A stretch of 50,204 nt of DNA from an uncultured Lachnospiraceae bacterium (GTDB lineage Bacteria; Bacillota; Clostridia; Lachnospirales; Lachnospiraceae). The DNA is taken from assembly GCA_910579805.1 (NCBI GenBank), contig CAJTWM010000025.1:1-50204 (forward strand). Direction: 5' to 3'. Of this stretch, positions 40,726-49,756 are shown in pieces. Each line of letters starts with the position of its first letter. Within the stretch, counting starts at the first letter, position 1. The notes under the pieces are model-generated. The model worked only from the letters and a program-made list of their open reading frames with translations. It searched no databases and was not told the origin of the DNA. A program made the position numbers and the translations under genes.

Positions 40726-42168
40726 ATGCAGGGGAAAAAGCCGTTTATTAAGCTTTTTAGGACACCGAACAGTTGCTATTGCTTTGATGTGAATCAAAAT
40801 GAAATATTGGAATTAAGTATAGACTCATTTCAATATTTACAACAGCTTTTATGTGGTCAACCACCGACAGCCGGAATTCCAATAGAAGTAAAAGAACTGA
40901 TGGATGTGGGATATTTTGCAACAGAAAGCAATGTGAAGTATGTGAAACATGCTTTGACGGACTATATAGGTGATTATTTAGATAGACGTTTGTTAAAACT
41001 GACGTTGCAGGTTACACAGAATTGTAATTTTAGATGCAAGTATTGTGTTTATTCAGAAAATTCAAATAAAGGGCAGAGAGCACATTCTACTAAAAATATG
41101 AGTTGGGAAACTGCTAAAAAAGCGGTAGATTTTTTATGGAAACATTCGATAGATACGGATTATGTCAATATAGGGTTTTATGGAGGGGAACCTTTGCTTT
41201 GTATGGAGATTATTTAACAAGTAATCGCCTACAGTGAAAAGTTGTTTTTAGGAAAAGAATTGAGCTTTAATATTACTACTAATGGTACATTGCTTAACGA
41301 AAAGTATATTCAATATTTTAAGAAACACAATGTATCATTAATGATAAGTCTTGATGGAAATAAAGAAATAAATGATAGCAATAGGGTTCTTCAAGATGGG
41401 ACAGGGACATATGACATTGTAATGAAAAAGATTGCAATGGTAAGGCAGGTAGAACCAGATTATGCAAAGAAAATGCAGATTAGCATGGTGATAGATCCTC
41501 AAAAAGATTTTGATTGTTTTAATTCTATTTATATACAAGAAAAAGATTTTGACCATTTGTTTGTAGCAGCAACTGTTGTAGATAAAGAATATGATAATGA
41601 TAAAATAGATATGTCAGAAACATATATATGGAAATCTAAATACCATCGTTTCTTGGGTGTGTTATCTTATCTAAAACGAATTGATAAGGATTATGTTTCG
41701 CCTATTGTTTATTTATCGGTAATGGCAGATATAAAGCGTTGCCATGATATGGACTTATATCATAGACTCTTGGAAATAGATGCACCGGGGGGACCATGTA
41801 TTCCGGGGCAGCTTCGGCTTTTTTGTAATGTAGATAAAAAATTATTTCCTTGTGAGCGGGTAAGCGAAACTTCAAGTATATCTTGCATTGGTTCACTTGA
41901 TGAAGGGTTTAATATGGAAAATGTAAAGAAGTTCCTGAACGTAGGACAAGTGGCAGGAGAGGAATGTAAATATTGTTGGAGTTTCCGTTATTGTATTTTA
42001 TGCGGAAAAAAAGCAGACGATGGGCACGGAAAAATGGACCCACAGATTAAACTTAAACATTGTCCTGAATCTAGGAGTAGTGCGGAAATAATTTTTAAAC
42101 TAAAATTATTGTTTAAGGAAGTACCGAATTATTATGGGAAACAGTGTTTTGAAGTGCAGGAGGAGTAA
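40726..42168 (+). pseudogene. Radical SAM peptide maturase, interrupted by an in-frame TAA
   Basis: ATG 40726 follows AAAGGAGGG. The radical SAM cluster motif is C-N-F-R-C-K-Y-C (Cys100, 104, 107), and 'NIGFYGGEPLL' is the G-G-E AdoMet motif. TAA at 41215-41217 then stops the frame. The same frame continues directly with 'QVIAYSEKLFLGKELSFNIT', the normal next part of the barrel. It ends with a SPASM-like cysteine-rich tail ('CKYCWSFRYCILCGKKADDG'). Joined, the protein has 480 residues and resembles CcpM, the maturase of Clo7bot-type Cys-rich peptides. It would install thioether or similar links. As read here it is split, so activity is doubtful unless the stop is a sequence error or is read through. 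Confidence 0.85.
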
Positions 42169-42169
42169 A

Positions 42170-43252
42170 GTGAAACAAATAGCAGCAATATACCCATTTT
42201 GTGCAGAAATATTACCTGTAATAAAATTATTTGAAAATTTGCAAAAAGAATATTCATTAAAATATATAATATCGCCAAAAGGATTTGGATATGTGGAGCA
42301 GGACGCGGCGTATGCCTGTAATCATCCCCAAATAGGAATAAAAGTATTGGATGAAATACCATTTGATAAAGATGACTGGAGTACTCTGTTATTATTTGAA
42401 CCAATAATGAAAAAAGGAGATTTCTTTTTTAATGAGGTTTTGCATAAGGCCATATTTTATGGAAAGCAAGTTGTTGTTTTTGCTTCTGCAGAACAGGAGT
42501 TACTAAAAGAGATTGAAAGAATGGAATGTGAGGTTAGAGATAAAATTGAGATTAGGACTATTAGGGAGAGAAATCTAACAGAGTATGATGAGAAGATTTA
42601 TATACCAAGCATTCCAGTTATCTTAGTAGGAGGATTGCTGGAACAGGCAGATTGCTTTGAAGTTTTTTTGAAAATGGCAGAAAAATTGCGAAATGAAGGG
42701 TGGAATGCGGCAGTATTTTCTAAACATCCTTTGGGAATGGCATTTGGTTTTTATGGATTGGATCATATTTGGGAAAATAGTGTATTTAGAGAAGAGGAAA
42801 AAATCAGACAGATTAATTTGTATATTAATGATATCGTAAAGTGCACCTGCGCCAATATAATACTTCTTGAGGCTCCGGATGCACTTATGAAATATAATGC
42901 TTTTATACCAAATGGATATGGAATACGGACTTATATGCTTTGTCAGGCTGTAACGCCCGATTATTTGATTTGTTGTATTCCATTTGAAGCAACAGATAAG
43001 AATTTTATGAAAGCGATAGGACAGGATTTTTTATATCGTTTTGGATGTGAAATCAATGCAGTTCATGTAGCTAATGTGTTGTTGGATTCGGCGGATACAA
43101 TGCGACGGAAACAGATTAAAATACTGCGTACGAATATGGAGTTTGTTCATCAAAAAATGAAGCAACAGATAAATGAAGGATCAATACCGATCTTTAATGT
43201 AGTAGAAGATGGAATTGATGCATTGTATGATGTACTTATTAATAGACTTTAA
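42170..43252 (+). CDS. Peptide maturation system protein (nat-prod-clost type)
   Basis: The start is GTG 42170, right behind GGAGGAG and one base after the maturase stop, giving 360 residues. It opens 'KQIAAIYPFCAEILPVIKLF'. It has no catalytic motif that I can name, but the arrangement next to a Clo7bot-type maturase and an acyl-carrier-like gene matches the conserved 'peptide maturation system protein' of such clusters (TIGR04066 from memory). The second half ('IPVILVGGLLEQADCFEVFL' onward) looks like a nucleotide-binding-fold domain. It resembles the last 100 residues of the S8 protease in this cluster. The function in the pathway is unknown. Confidence 0.75.
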   Translation: MKQIAAIYPFCAEILPVIKLFENLQKEYSLKYIISPKGFGYVEQDAAYACNHPQIGIKVLDEIPFDKDDWSTLLLFEPIMKKGDFFFNEVLHKAIFYGKQVVVFASAEQELLKEIERMECEVRDKIEIRTIRERNLTEYDEKIYIPSIPVILVGGLLEQADCFEVFLKMAEKLRNEGWNAAVFSKHPLGMAFGFYGLDHIWENSVFREEEKIRQINLYINDIVKCTCANIILLEAPDALMKYNAFIPNGYGIRTYMLCQAVTPDYLICCIPFEATDKNFMKAIGQDFLYRFGCEINAVHVANVLLDSADTMRRKQIKILRTNMEFVHQKMKQQINEGSIPIFNVVEDGIDALYDVLINRL

Positions 43253-43280
43253 TTAAATAATGGAATAGGAGTGAGAATAT

Positions 43281-43529
43281 GTGGATGGAGTAGCGGAAGA
43301 AGTTATTAAAATTTTGCAGAATAAAATACAATGTCATTGTGAAGGAATGGAAAAAAATATGGATCTTCCATTGACAGGTGCGCCTTTTTACTTATCTGAA
43401 ATTGATATGGTATATTTACTATTTGAGATAGAGAAAAAATACAGAATTCAAATTGAGGAGCAATATCTTATAGACTATAAATTTTCAACAATGAATCAAA
43501 TAGTGGAAATTATAAAGGTGTATTTATAA
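43281..43529 (+). CDS. Acyl carrier-related protein of a peptide maturation system
   Basis: The start is GTG 43281 (AGGAGTGAG ahead), giving 82 residues. The helical layout of an acyl carrier protein is visible: 'EVIKILQNKIQ', then 'LSEIDMVYLLFEIEKKYRIQ' aligned to the D-S-L helix, then 'FSTMNQIVEIIKVYL'. The D-S-L attachment motif reads S-E-I: the serine that would carry phosphopantetheine is replaced by Glu. This fits the 'acyl carrier-related' proteins described in Clo7bot-type clusters, which may serve as binding platforms rather than carriers. It lies between the maturation protein and the precursor. Confidence 0.75.
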   Translation: MDGVAEEVIKILQNKIQCHCEGMEKNMDLPLTGAPFYLSEIDMVYLLFEIEKKYRIQIEEQYLIDYKFSTMNQIVEIIKVYL

Positions 43530-43601
43530 GCAGTACGAAATACGGCATAGAATATAGGGGATCGTTATAAAATGCAGTTTCCTTAGAGAAAGGAGAAGCC
43601 T

Positions 43602-43832
43602 ATGATAAAATTAAGTAAAAGGAATAATCGGAGCAATAGTCAAGGATCGGTGGAGGCATATATGTGTTCTTGTATTTATGCTACCTATGTATGTTCTTGT
43701 GTTTGTACATGCGCATGTGCAGGACAGCCGGATATGGTAAGGCAGAGTATATCGAGCAGTAGTGTGGGCAGCGCTACTCAGGTAGTAAATAATCACTTAA
43801 ATTATGCAGCAGATAATGTATTGGTTTCATAA
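43602..43832 (+). CDS. Cys-rich RiPP precursor peptide (Clo7bot/CLI_3235-like)
   Basis: The 76-residue peptide is preceded by AGAAAGGAG. A basic leader (MIKLSKRNNRSNSQGSVEAY) is followed by the core CSCIYATYVCSCVCTCAC, with seven cysteines at residues 22, 24, 31, 33, 35, 37 and 39. Alternating C-x-C spacing is typical of peptides modified by radical SAM maturases to give thioether bonds. A long Ser/Gln/Asn-rich tail ('RQSISSSSVGSATQVVNNHL') follows. Because the core lies in the middle, proteolysis on both sides would be needed; the S8 protease in the cluster could do this. The exact bonds cannot be predicted. Confidence 0.8.
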   Translation: MIKLSKRNNRSNSQGSVEAYMCSCIYATYVCSCVCTCACAGQPDMVRQSISSSSVGSATQVVNNHLNYAADNVLVS

Positions 43833-44141
43833 GTAGAATCAATAAACTATGTGAAACTGCATTTTATATATAAAAATTTAAATTATATAAGTACTAAGAT
43901 AATTTCGACTATGAATTTGGTTACATTATGGAAAGTAATTGTGTCGATGTTTGATCAGTGGTATTTATAGAGACATTATAGGATTTTATTAATATGTTTT
44001 AAAATGACTGTTGGATTTTATTGTGTGTTAAAAGAGGGGGCAAAAATTGAGAAATTAGAAATTCTCAATCTTTGATTTGCACCTATACAATTTTTTAAAC
44101 CGGATAGTTGATGAAGAAGTTGCATAGAAATGGGGTGAAAT
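43833..44141 (+). other. Intergenic region between precursor and second lipoprotein
   Basis: This is AT-rich. ATTGAGAA (44046-44053) and TTCTCAAT (44062-44069) form a hairpin that may weakly terminate the precursor transcript. No ORF with a ribosome site was found. A promoter for the lipoprotein is probably here but not identifiable with confidence. Confidence 0.4.
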
Positions 44142-46469
44142 ATGTTAGGAAAAAAAAAGAAAGTTTTTGAATTTCTATATAAAAGCAGTATTGCTTTAAT
44201 TTGTATGACAGGTATTCTTTTCTTTTTGATTAGTTGCGGAAAAGAAGATAAAACAGTTCTGCAAAGTGAGGAAAACGATGTGTCAAAGAAGAATGTGGTA
44301 AAAAGTGAGATACAGACGGATACGCTGGAGGGAGCAGGGATAAAAGGAAACTACTATGAGGGAGAATATGAGATAATACCAGAGGAAGATGTTATGGAGT
44401 TGGTTGCCATTTCAGATATGTCTGTCTATTATTTGAAACATGATAAGTCAGAGAACCTGAAAGAAAAACTGATGAAATTTGATATAAATGATAAGCGGAT
44501 AACTGATTTATCGGCGGCTATACCTGAGAATAATAGTATACAGGGGCTTTGTGTAAACAGTGACAATCATTTGCTGGCACTCAGGATTAATGGAGAAAAA
44601 GCTGCAGATAATCAGGCATATCGCTATTGGCTTATGGAAATCGGAGCTGATGGAAATGTCGTAATGGACAAGGAGGTCACAGAGCTATTATTAAATTCGG
44701 AGGAAATCTTTCTGCAGTATTTGAAAGCCGGAAAAAATGGACGTATTTATTTGGCAAGTAATCAAACGATATGGGTACTTGACAGAAAAGGAAATGAGGA
44801 ATTTCATTTAGATGCGGGTGGGTTTGTGAACGCAATTGGTACGTTGCCTGATGGAAAATTAGGTGTTTTTGTAGTTGGAGCTAACAGTGCAGTAGTGAAG
44901 GTGTTAGACGATGAAAAGAAAGAGTGGGGTGATAGCTACCAAAATGAGCGGTTTGGTCTTTCTTTATCATTTACTGAACCGGGGGAAAGCGGGTTATATT
45001 TTTATGATGACAATGAACTTTATTCTTATGATCCGGTAACAGAAAAGATTGAGGTGGTAGCTGATTGGTTTTATAATGATGTTAATCCAGAATACATTGT
45101 ATCTCTTTCGGTACGGAAGGATGAAGTGTATATGATTCTCTGTGATTACGATGCGGGGACAGGCGGAAACGAAATGGTCGTTTTAAAACAGACGGAAGCA
45201 AGGATCGCTGGAGAAAAGCAGGTTATCACACTGGGTACGGTAAAATTGTCGAACGGTTTGAGGGGATGCGTTACAAATTTCAATAAAAAGAGCGAGAAGT
45301 ACCGTATAGAGATTATAGAGTATGCGGAAGGGACGAGTTATGAGGCGGGAGTCATGCGTCTTAATAATGAGATTATAGCGGGAAATATACCGGATATCAT
45401 TAATATCACAGACGGCACAGAAGAGTTTTATGCAGCCAAGGGAATTTTTGAAGATTTAAAACCTTATCTCGACGGAGAGGAAGGGATACAGCGCGCGGAT
45501 TACTTTGACAATATTTTATCCGCAATGGAGACAAATGGAAAACTGTATTTCTTATCGCCGGATTTTTACATTGATACCATAGCCGGAAAAACGGAAGTAG
45601 TTGGAGAAGGTTATAACTGGACGATGGAGGATATGAAAAATTTAGTAGAGGCTAGAGAAGAAGGAGTGAGATTATTCAGCGATGAAACAAAATCGGGAGT
45701 TCTGAATATCTATCTGCGCTATAATATAGCACAGTTTTTTGATTTAAATTCCGGATTTTGTGAGTTTGATAATGAAGCGTTTAGGGAGATATTGGAGTTT
45801 GCCAATCGTTTTCCGAGTGTAGCATCCGTAGAGAATGCAAGTCTTGATTGGGAAAGAGCAAGGAATGGAGAACTTTTACTGATGAAAAGTAAGATCATGG
45901 GAATATCAGACTATCAGTTGTACCACAATATTTTTGATGCTGACATATCCTTTGTGGGATATCCTAGTAGATTTGAGAGTGGGTCTGTTGCAAAAGGGGG
46001 GATGGTAACAGTTGCAATGAATGCAGAAAGTGAAAACAAGGAGGGCGCGTGGGTATTTATTCGTTCTTTTTTGGAGGAGGATTATCAGAATAAATATACA
46101 GATTTTTTTCCGTTACTTGTTTCTGCATTTGACCATTTAGCAGATGCGGCAATGTTGTCAACGATACGGACGAATGAAAATGGAGAAAGAGTAAACGGGG
46201 GAGAGAGTATTATAGTGTCAATGTCAACTTCGACACCTTTAGGAGAAGTAAAAGTTTTTGGGGTAGATTTGTACCCGGCTAAAGAAGAAGAGGTAATAGC
46301 AATCCGGGGATTGATAGAATCAATAGACAGAATGGAACGGTTTGACGAAACGGTGCTTTCGATTATTTCCGAGGAGGCAGGAGCGTATTTTAACGGACAA
46401 AAGAGTGTGGATGAGGTGGTTGCTGTTATTCAGAGCCGGGCTAATATTTATATGAATGAGAACCGGTAG
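44142..46469 (+). CDS. Large lipoprotein with solute-binding-like C-terminal domain (second copy)
   Basis: This 775-residue paralogue of the protein at 38039 has a lipobox F-L-I-S-C in the same sequence context. It follows the same plan: signal peptide, propeller-like repeats, and a solute-binding-type domain with 'SNGLRGCVTNFNKKSEKYRI' and 'GYPSRFESGSVAKGGMVTVA'. Three stretches are nearly identical in DNA to the first copy (44220-44329, 45249-45638 and 46275-46475), while the rest is clearly diverged. It lies directly ahead of the ABC exporter and may be in its transcript. A role in immunity, export or sensing of the peptide is inferred only. Confidence 0.8.
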   Translation: MLGKKKKVFEFLYKSSIALICMTGILFFLISCGKEDKTVLQSEENDVSKKNVVKSEIQTDTLEGAGIKGNYYEGEYEIIPEEDVMELVAISDMSVYYLKHDKSENLKEKLMKFDINDKRITDLSAAIPENNSIQGLCVNSDNHLLALRINGEKAADNQAYRYWLMEIGADGNVVMDKEVTELLLNSEEIFLQYLKAGKNGRIYLASNQTIWVLDRKGNEEFHLDAGGFVNAIGTLPDGKLGVFVVGANSAVVKVLDDEKKEWGDSYQNERFGLSLSFTEPGESGLYFYDDNELYSYDPVTEKIEVVADWFYNDVNPEYIVSLSVRKDEVYMILCDYDAGTGGNEMVVLKQTEARIAGEKQVITLGTVKLSNGLRGCVTNFNKKSEKYRIEIIEYAEGTSYEAGVMRLNNEIIAGNIPDIINITDGTEEFYAAKGIFEDLKPYLDGEEGIQRADYFDNILSAMETNGKLYFLSPDFYIDTIAGKTEVVGEGYNWTMEDMKNLVEAREEGVRLFSDETKSGVLNIYLRYNIAQFFDLNSGFCEFDNEAFREILEFANRFPSVASVENASLDWERARNGELLLMKSKIMGISDYQLYHNIFDADISFVGYPSRFESGSVAKGGMVTVAMNAESENKEGAWVFIRSFLEEDYQNKYTDFFPLLVSAFDHLADAAMLSTIRTNENGERVNGGESIIVSMSTSTPLGEVKVFGVDLYPAKEEEVIAIRGLIESIDRMERFDETVLSIISEEAGAYFNGQKSVDEVVAVIQSRANIYMNENR

Positions 46470-46520
46470 GGAATAGGAGTGTGCAGGATGAGTGGAGGAC
46501 GATATTTTAGCTGTTGAAAA

Positions 46521-48329
46521 ATGAAGAAGAAAACCGTAAGTAAAAGTATTTTACAGTATGTGCAGACTTTAAGGTATTGTCTGCAGCTTTCGTGGGAAGC
46601 ATCCGGATATTATACAATAATAAGAATTTTGTGTGAGGTTTTTCCGCCATTATTGGGAATTGCAGGTTCATTCCTAGGCAAGTATCTTTTGGATTTATTT
46701 GCAGGGCAATCGGCAATAGAGAAGAGCCTGAGAGAAATTTTTATCTTGACGGGATGTATTTTGCTGATCAATATTTTTCAAAATGCAGCGGAAAAAATAA
46801 AACAATATATTCAGACCATGCATACGGAATTAATTGATGAAAAATTATCCCTTATGTTAATGCATCGTTCGTCTACGGTGGATATGGAATATTTTGATTG
46901 TACGGAGTATTATGATAAACTTCAGGCAGCCGTTCGTGATTTTCATTCTATTTCACAGATTTTATGGAATGCGATGACATTTTTGGGAACGTGTATTTCT
47001 TTAGCGGTAGTTTTTGCCGTATTGTGGATAGCAAGGCCTTTATATGCAGTATTGCTTGTTATTACGGCGGTTCCGTATAGCATTTTTTCTACAAGATATA
47101 CAAAGTCCTTGTATGATTTGAGTATGGAGCAAATGAATGCAGAACGGAAAAAATCATATTTCCAAGGGCTTACTTTAGATAGGCGTTATGCGCAGGATGT
47201 GAGACTTTTTGGGATTGGCGGAATGTTGCAGCAAAAATATCATGTAATATGGCATGAGGTATTTGAAAATAGAAAGTCTGTTTTACGGAAAAAAACGGCA
47301 TTTACAGTATTGTTTGCATGTCTGCCGGAGATAGTTATGGCATCGATGGGATTGGATATCGGTGTCCGTATTTTGGAGGGAAAGGCGTCTATAGGTGATT
47401 ATTCGCTTTATATGGGAATGATGGGGCAATTTCTATCAGCTTTTTTTGTAATGGCATACGCATTTACTAATGTTTATGATAACAGGCTCCGTATTGAAAA
47501 TCTGAAATGGGTAGTGGCAATCAAAAATAAAATTTTAGATTTAGGAACAAAAAAACTATCACATGTGGATGAAATTATATTTGACCATGTTAGCTTTTCT
47601 TATCCCCAAACAGATAGACCGGTTTTGAAAGATGTCAGTTTTTGTTTGAAAAAAGAAGAAAAAACAGTATTTGTAGGAATGAATGGGTCAGGCAAGACAA
47701 CGGTTATCAAGTTACTTTTGCGGTTATATGAACCGGAGGCGGGATGCATCAAAATAAACGGTATCGATATTAAAGAATATCGGATCGATGATTTGAGGAA
47801 AAATTTCAGTGTTTATTTTCAGGAGATGGGAAATTATTGTATGACTATCTATGAAAATATTGAAATCAGCGATATGGAAAGAAAAGATAATGAAGCAGTC
47901 CGTCAGGCTTTGGAACAAAGTTGTTGCGGGGATATTATGGAGAAGGCAGTGCAGGGGTTAAACACCGGGATTACACGTTTATTTGACAAAGAGGGATTGG
48001 AACTTTCGGGCGGGCAGTTTCAGAAAATAGCATTGGCAAGGTGTTTTTATAGAAGGCATACGGTACTGGTGCTTGACGAGCCATCGTCTAATTTAGATCC
48101 CAAAACAGAGCATGATATCTTTGAAAATTTAAAGCAGGTAACGGAGGGAAAAATGACGATTTTTACCTCGCATAGACTTTCTAATGTGGCACTGGCGGAT
48201 AAAATTATTGTTTTGGAACGAGGTCAGGTGACAGAGGAAGGAACGCATGATGAATTATTAAAAAAGAACGGGCAGTATGCCCGGTTATATCAATACCAAA
48301 GTAAAAAATTCAAGACTGGAGAAGAGTAG
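46521..48329 (+). CDS. ABC exporter, fused permease and ATPase
   Basis: The 602-residue half-transporter has six membrane segments in residues 20-310 ('IIRILCEVFPPLLGIAGSFL' and similar). Its ATPase has Walker A GMNGSGKTT (about residue 388), a signature LSGGQ and Walker B 'TVLVLDEPSSNLD'. There is no N-terminal C39 peptidase domain, so leader removal must be done elsewhere, probably by the S8 protease next to it. It should export the finished peptide. Its own ribosome site is weak. A nine-codon frame (46488-46517) with a good site ends four bases ahead, which suggests translational coupling. Confidence 0.88.
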   Translation: MKKKTVSKSILQYVQTLRYCLQLSWEASGYYTIIRILCEVFPPLLGIAGSFLGKYLLDLFAGQSAIEKSLREIFILTGCILLINIFQNAAEKIKQYIQTMHTELIDEKLSLMLMHRSSTVDMEYFDCTEYYDKLQAAVRDFHSISQILWNAMTFLGTCISLAVVFAVLWIARPLYAVLLVITAVPYSIFSTRYTKSLYDLSMEQMNAERKKSYFQGLTLDRRYAQDVRLFGIGGMLQQKYHVIWHEVFENRKSVLRKKTAFTVLFACLPEIVMASMGLDIGVRILEGKASIGDYSLYMGMMGQFLSAFFVMAYAFTNVYDNRLRIENLKWVVAIKNKILDLGTKKLSHVDEIIFDHVSFSYPQTDRPVLKDVSFCLKKEEKTVFVGMNGSGKTTVIKLLLRLYEPEAGCIKINGIDIKEYRIDDLRKNFSVYFQEMGNYCMTIYENIEISDMERKDNEAVRQALEQSCCGDIMEKAVQGLNTGITRLFDKEGLELSGGQFQKIALARCFYRRHTVLVLDEPSSNLDPKTEHDIFENLKQVTEGKMTIFTSHRLSNVALADKIIVLERGQVTEEGTHDELLKKNGQYARLYQYQSKKFKTGEE

Positions 48330-48337
48330 AAAGCGGC

Positions 48338-49756
48338 ATGTTGCAGGTGGCAGTGATTGACGATGGGATTAATGCAGGAAAGCTTTTACATCCTGATAGA
48401 CTTGTAAAGGATTTTATAGTAGATGGGTGTCAAAGTATAGTCAGGGAGAGAAAACACAATGATCCGTTTTTAACTTTGCATGGAACCACTTGTGCAAGGA
48501 TCATAGAACTGTATCAGCCATCGGTAGAATTTATTAGTTTGTGTATTTTTGACCAAAAAGATTTGACGACGGACTGCAGCCGGCTTGTTACGGCCTTAAC
48601 GTGGTGTAAGCAGATGCAGATTCCTTTAATACATATGAGCGTGGGAACAAGGAAGTTTGACGATTATGATCAGGTGAGGAATATCATTGCAGGAATGATA
48701 GCGAATGGACAGGTCATGGTAGCTGCCGGGAGTAATGCCGGAGACTATACAATGCCGGCAGGAATGGGGGGAATCTTAGGCGTGGCAGCTGACAGATTTA
48801 TGACAGGGCAGGCATTTTCTTACAAAGCATTTTGCAAGGGAATTCAGGTAGAGGCATCGGCAATCCATAAACTGATTAATAAGGACGGAACTTTTGAAAT
48901 AACGACTCTGGCCAATAGTTATGCCGCGCCAGTGCTGACGGCAGCAGTATGCCGTATCCTAAAGGATATAAGAGAAGAGGAAAGGTGTTTTTTAAAAGTG
49001 TTTCAGACGCTTTTTCCGAAAATCAGATATTCCGCATTTCGTCCGGATTTTATAGAAAATGCGGTTGTACTGAATTTATCAAAGACCCGGTTGGAGAAAG
49101 AGCATTTTTTCTTTTCCGGTATGGAAATTATGATAGAGGATATGGAGACAGACATTGTAATAAGAGACGGAAGAAAAAAATGTTTCGTATTTTTACCGGG
49201 GCAGGATGAGACAAAGAACATGGAAATCCTTTCTTTTTTAGAGAAAGAGCAGAATAGATTTATAGGGATTTTATATTGTGGCAGGGCAAGGCGAGAATTT
49301 TTAGAGCGAATAAAGGATTGTATCTTATGGTGCGAGCAGGATTGTGGGATTTATAAACAGCCGGAGCAGACGGAAATAGTGGAACAAGACTGTCCAATCG
49401 TTCTTGTCAAAGCAAAAGATTGGTCAGGCGGGGATCTGGCATGGAAATTGGAGAAAAAGTTTGGAGAGCAGGGGTATCAGTGCATTGCTGTTTCTACGCA
49501 TAGATATTCTTATTTGTATGGATTTGAATATATCCCTGACGAAATAGGGATAGAAAAAATGATGTGTTACCTAAAGACAATGTATAGACCGGATATTGTT
49601 ATTGTTTGGGAATGTGAGATGGGGGATATGTCGCAAGAAAGGGATGTATATTGCATTAGGGTGGAAAATAATTACAGAGGATTTGGAAAGTCAAAGTATT
49701 TTATAGCGGATGAAGTTGAGGCGGTTTACCGGGATATTGTTGAATATTTTTCATAG
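48338..49756 (+). CDS. S8 (subtilisin-like) protease with extra C-terminal domain
   Basis: This 472-residue protein starts eight bases after the ABC gene. The catalytic triad is visible: Asp8 in 'VAVIDDGI', His48 in 'LHGTTCA' and Ser194 in 'NSYAAP' (where G-T-S-M-A is usual), with Asn133 in 'AAGSNAGDY' as oxyanion residue. There is no signal peptide, so it acts inside the cell. Residues 365-472 form a separate domain ('CPIVLVKAKDWSGGDLAWKL') resembling the second half of the maturation protein at 42170. The most likely job is cleaving leader or tail of the modified peptide. Confidence 0.82.
   Translation: MLQVAVIDDGINAGKLLHPDRLVKDFIVDGCQSIVRERKHNDPFLTLHGTTCARIIELYQPSVEFISLCIFDQKDLTTDCSRLVTALTWCKQMQIPLIHMSVGTRKFDDYDQVRNIIAGMIANGQVMVAAGSNAGDYTMPAGMGGILGVAADRFMTGQAFSYKAFCKGIQVEASAIHKLINKDGTFEITTLANSYAAPVLTAAVCRILKDIREEERCFLKVFQTLFPKIRYSAFRPDFIENAVVLNLSKTRLEKEHFFFSGMEIMIEDMETDIVIRDGRKKCFVFLPGQDETKNMEILSFLEKEQNRFIGILYCGRARREFLERIKDCILWCEQDCGIYKQPEQTEIVEQDCPIVLVKAKDWSGGDLAWKLEKKFGEQGYQCIAVSTHRYSYLYGFEYIPDEIGIEKMMCYLKTMYRPDIVIVWECEMGDMSQERDVYCIRVENNYRGFGKSKYFIADEVEAVYRDIVEYFS

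Noticed and set aside
41215..41217. Recoding of the TAA in the radical SAM gene as pyrrolysine or similar
   Set aside because: Known recoding uses TAG or TGA. TAA followed by C gives no special context, so mutation or sequence error is simpler.
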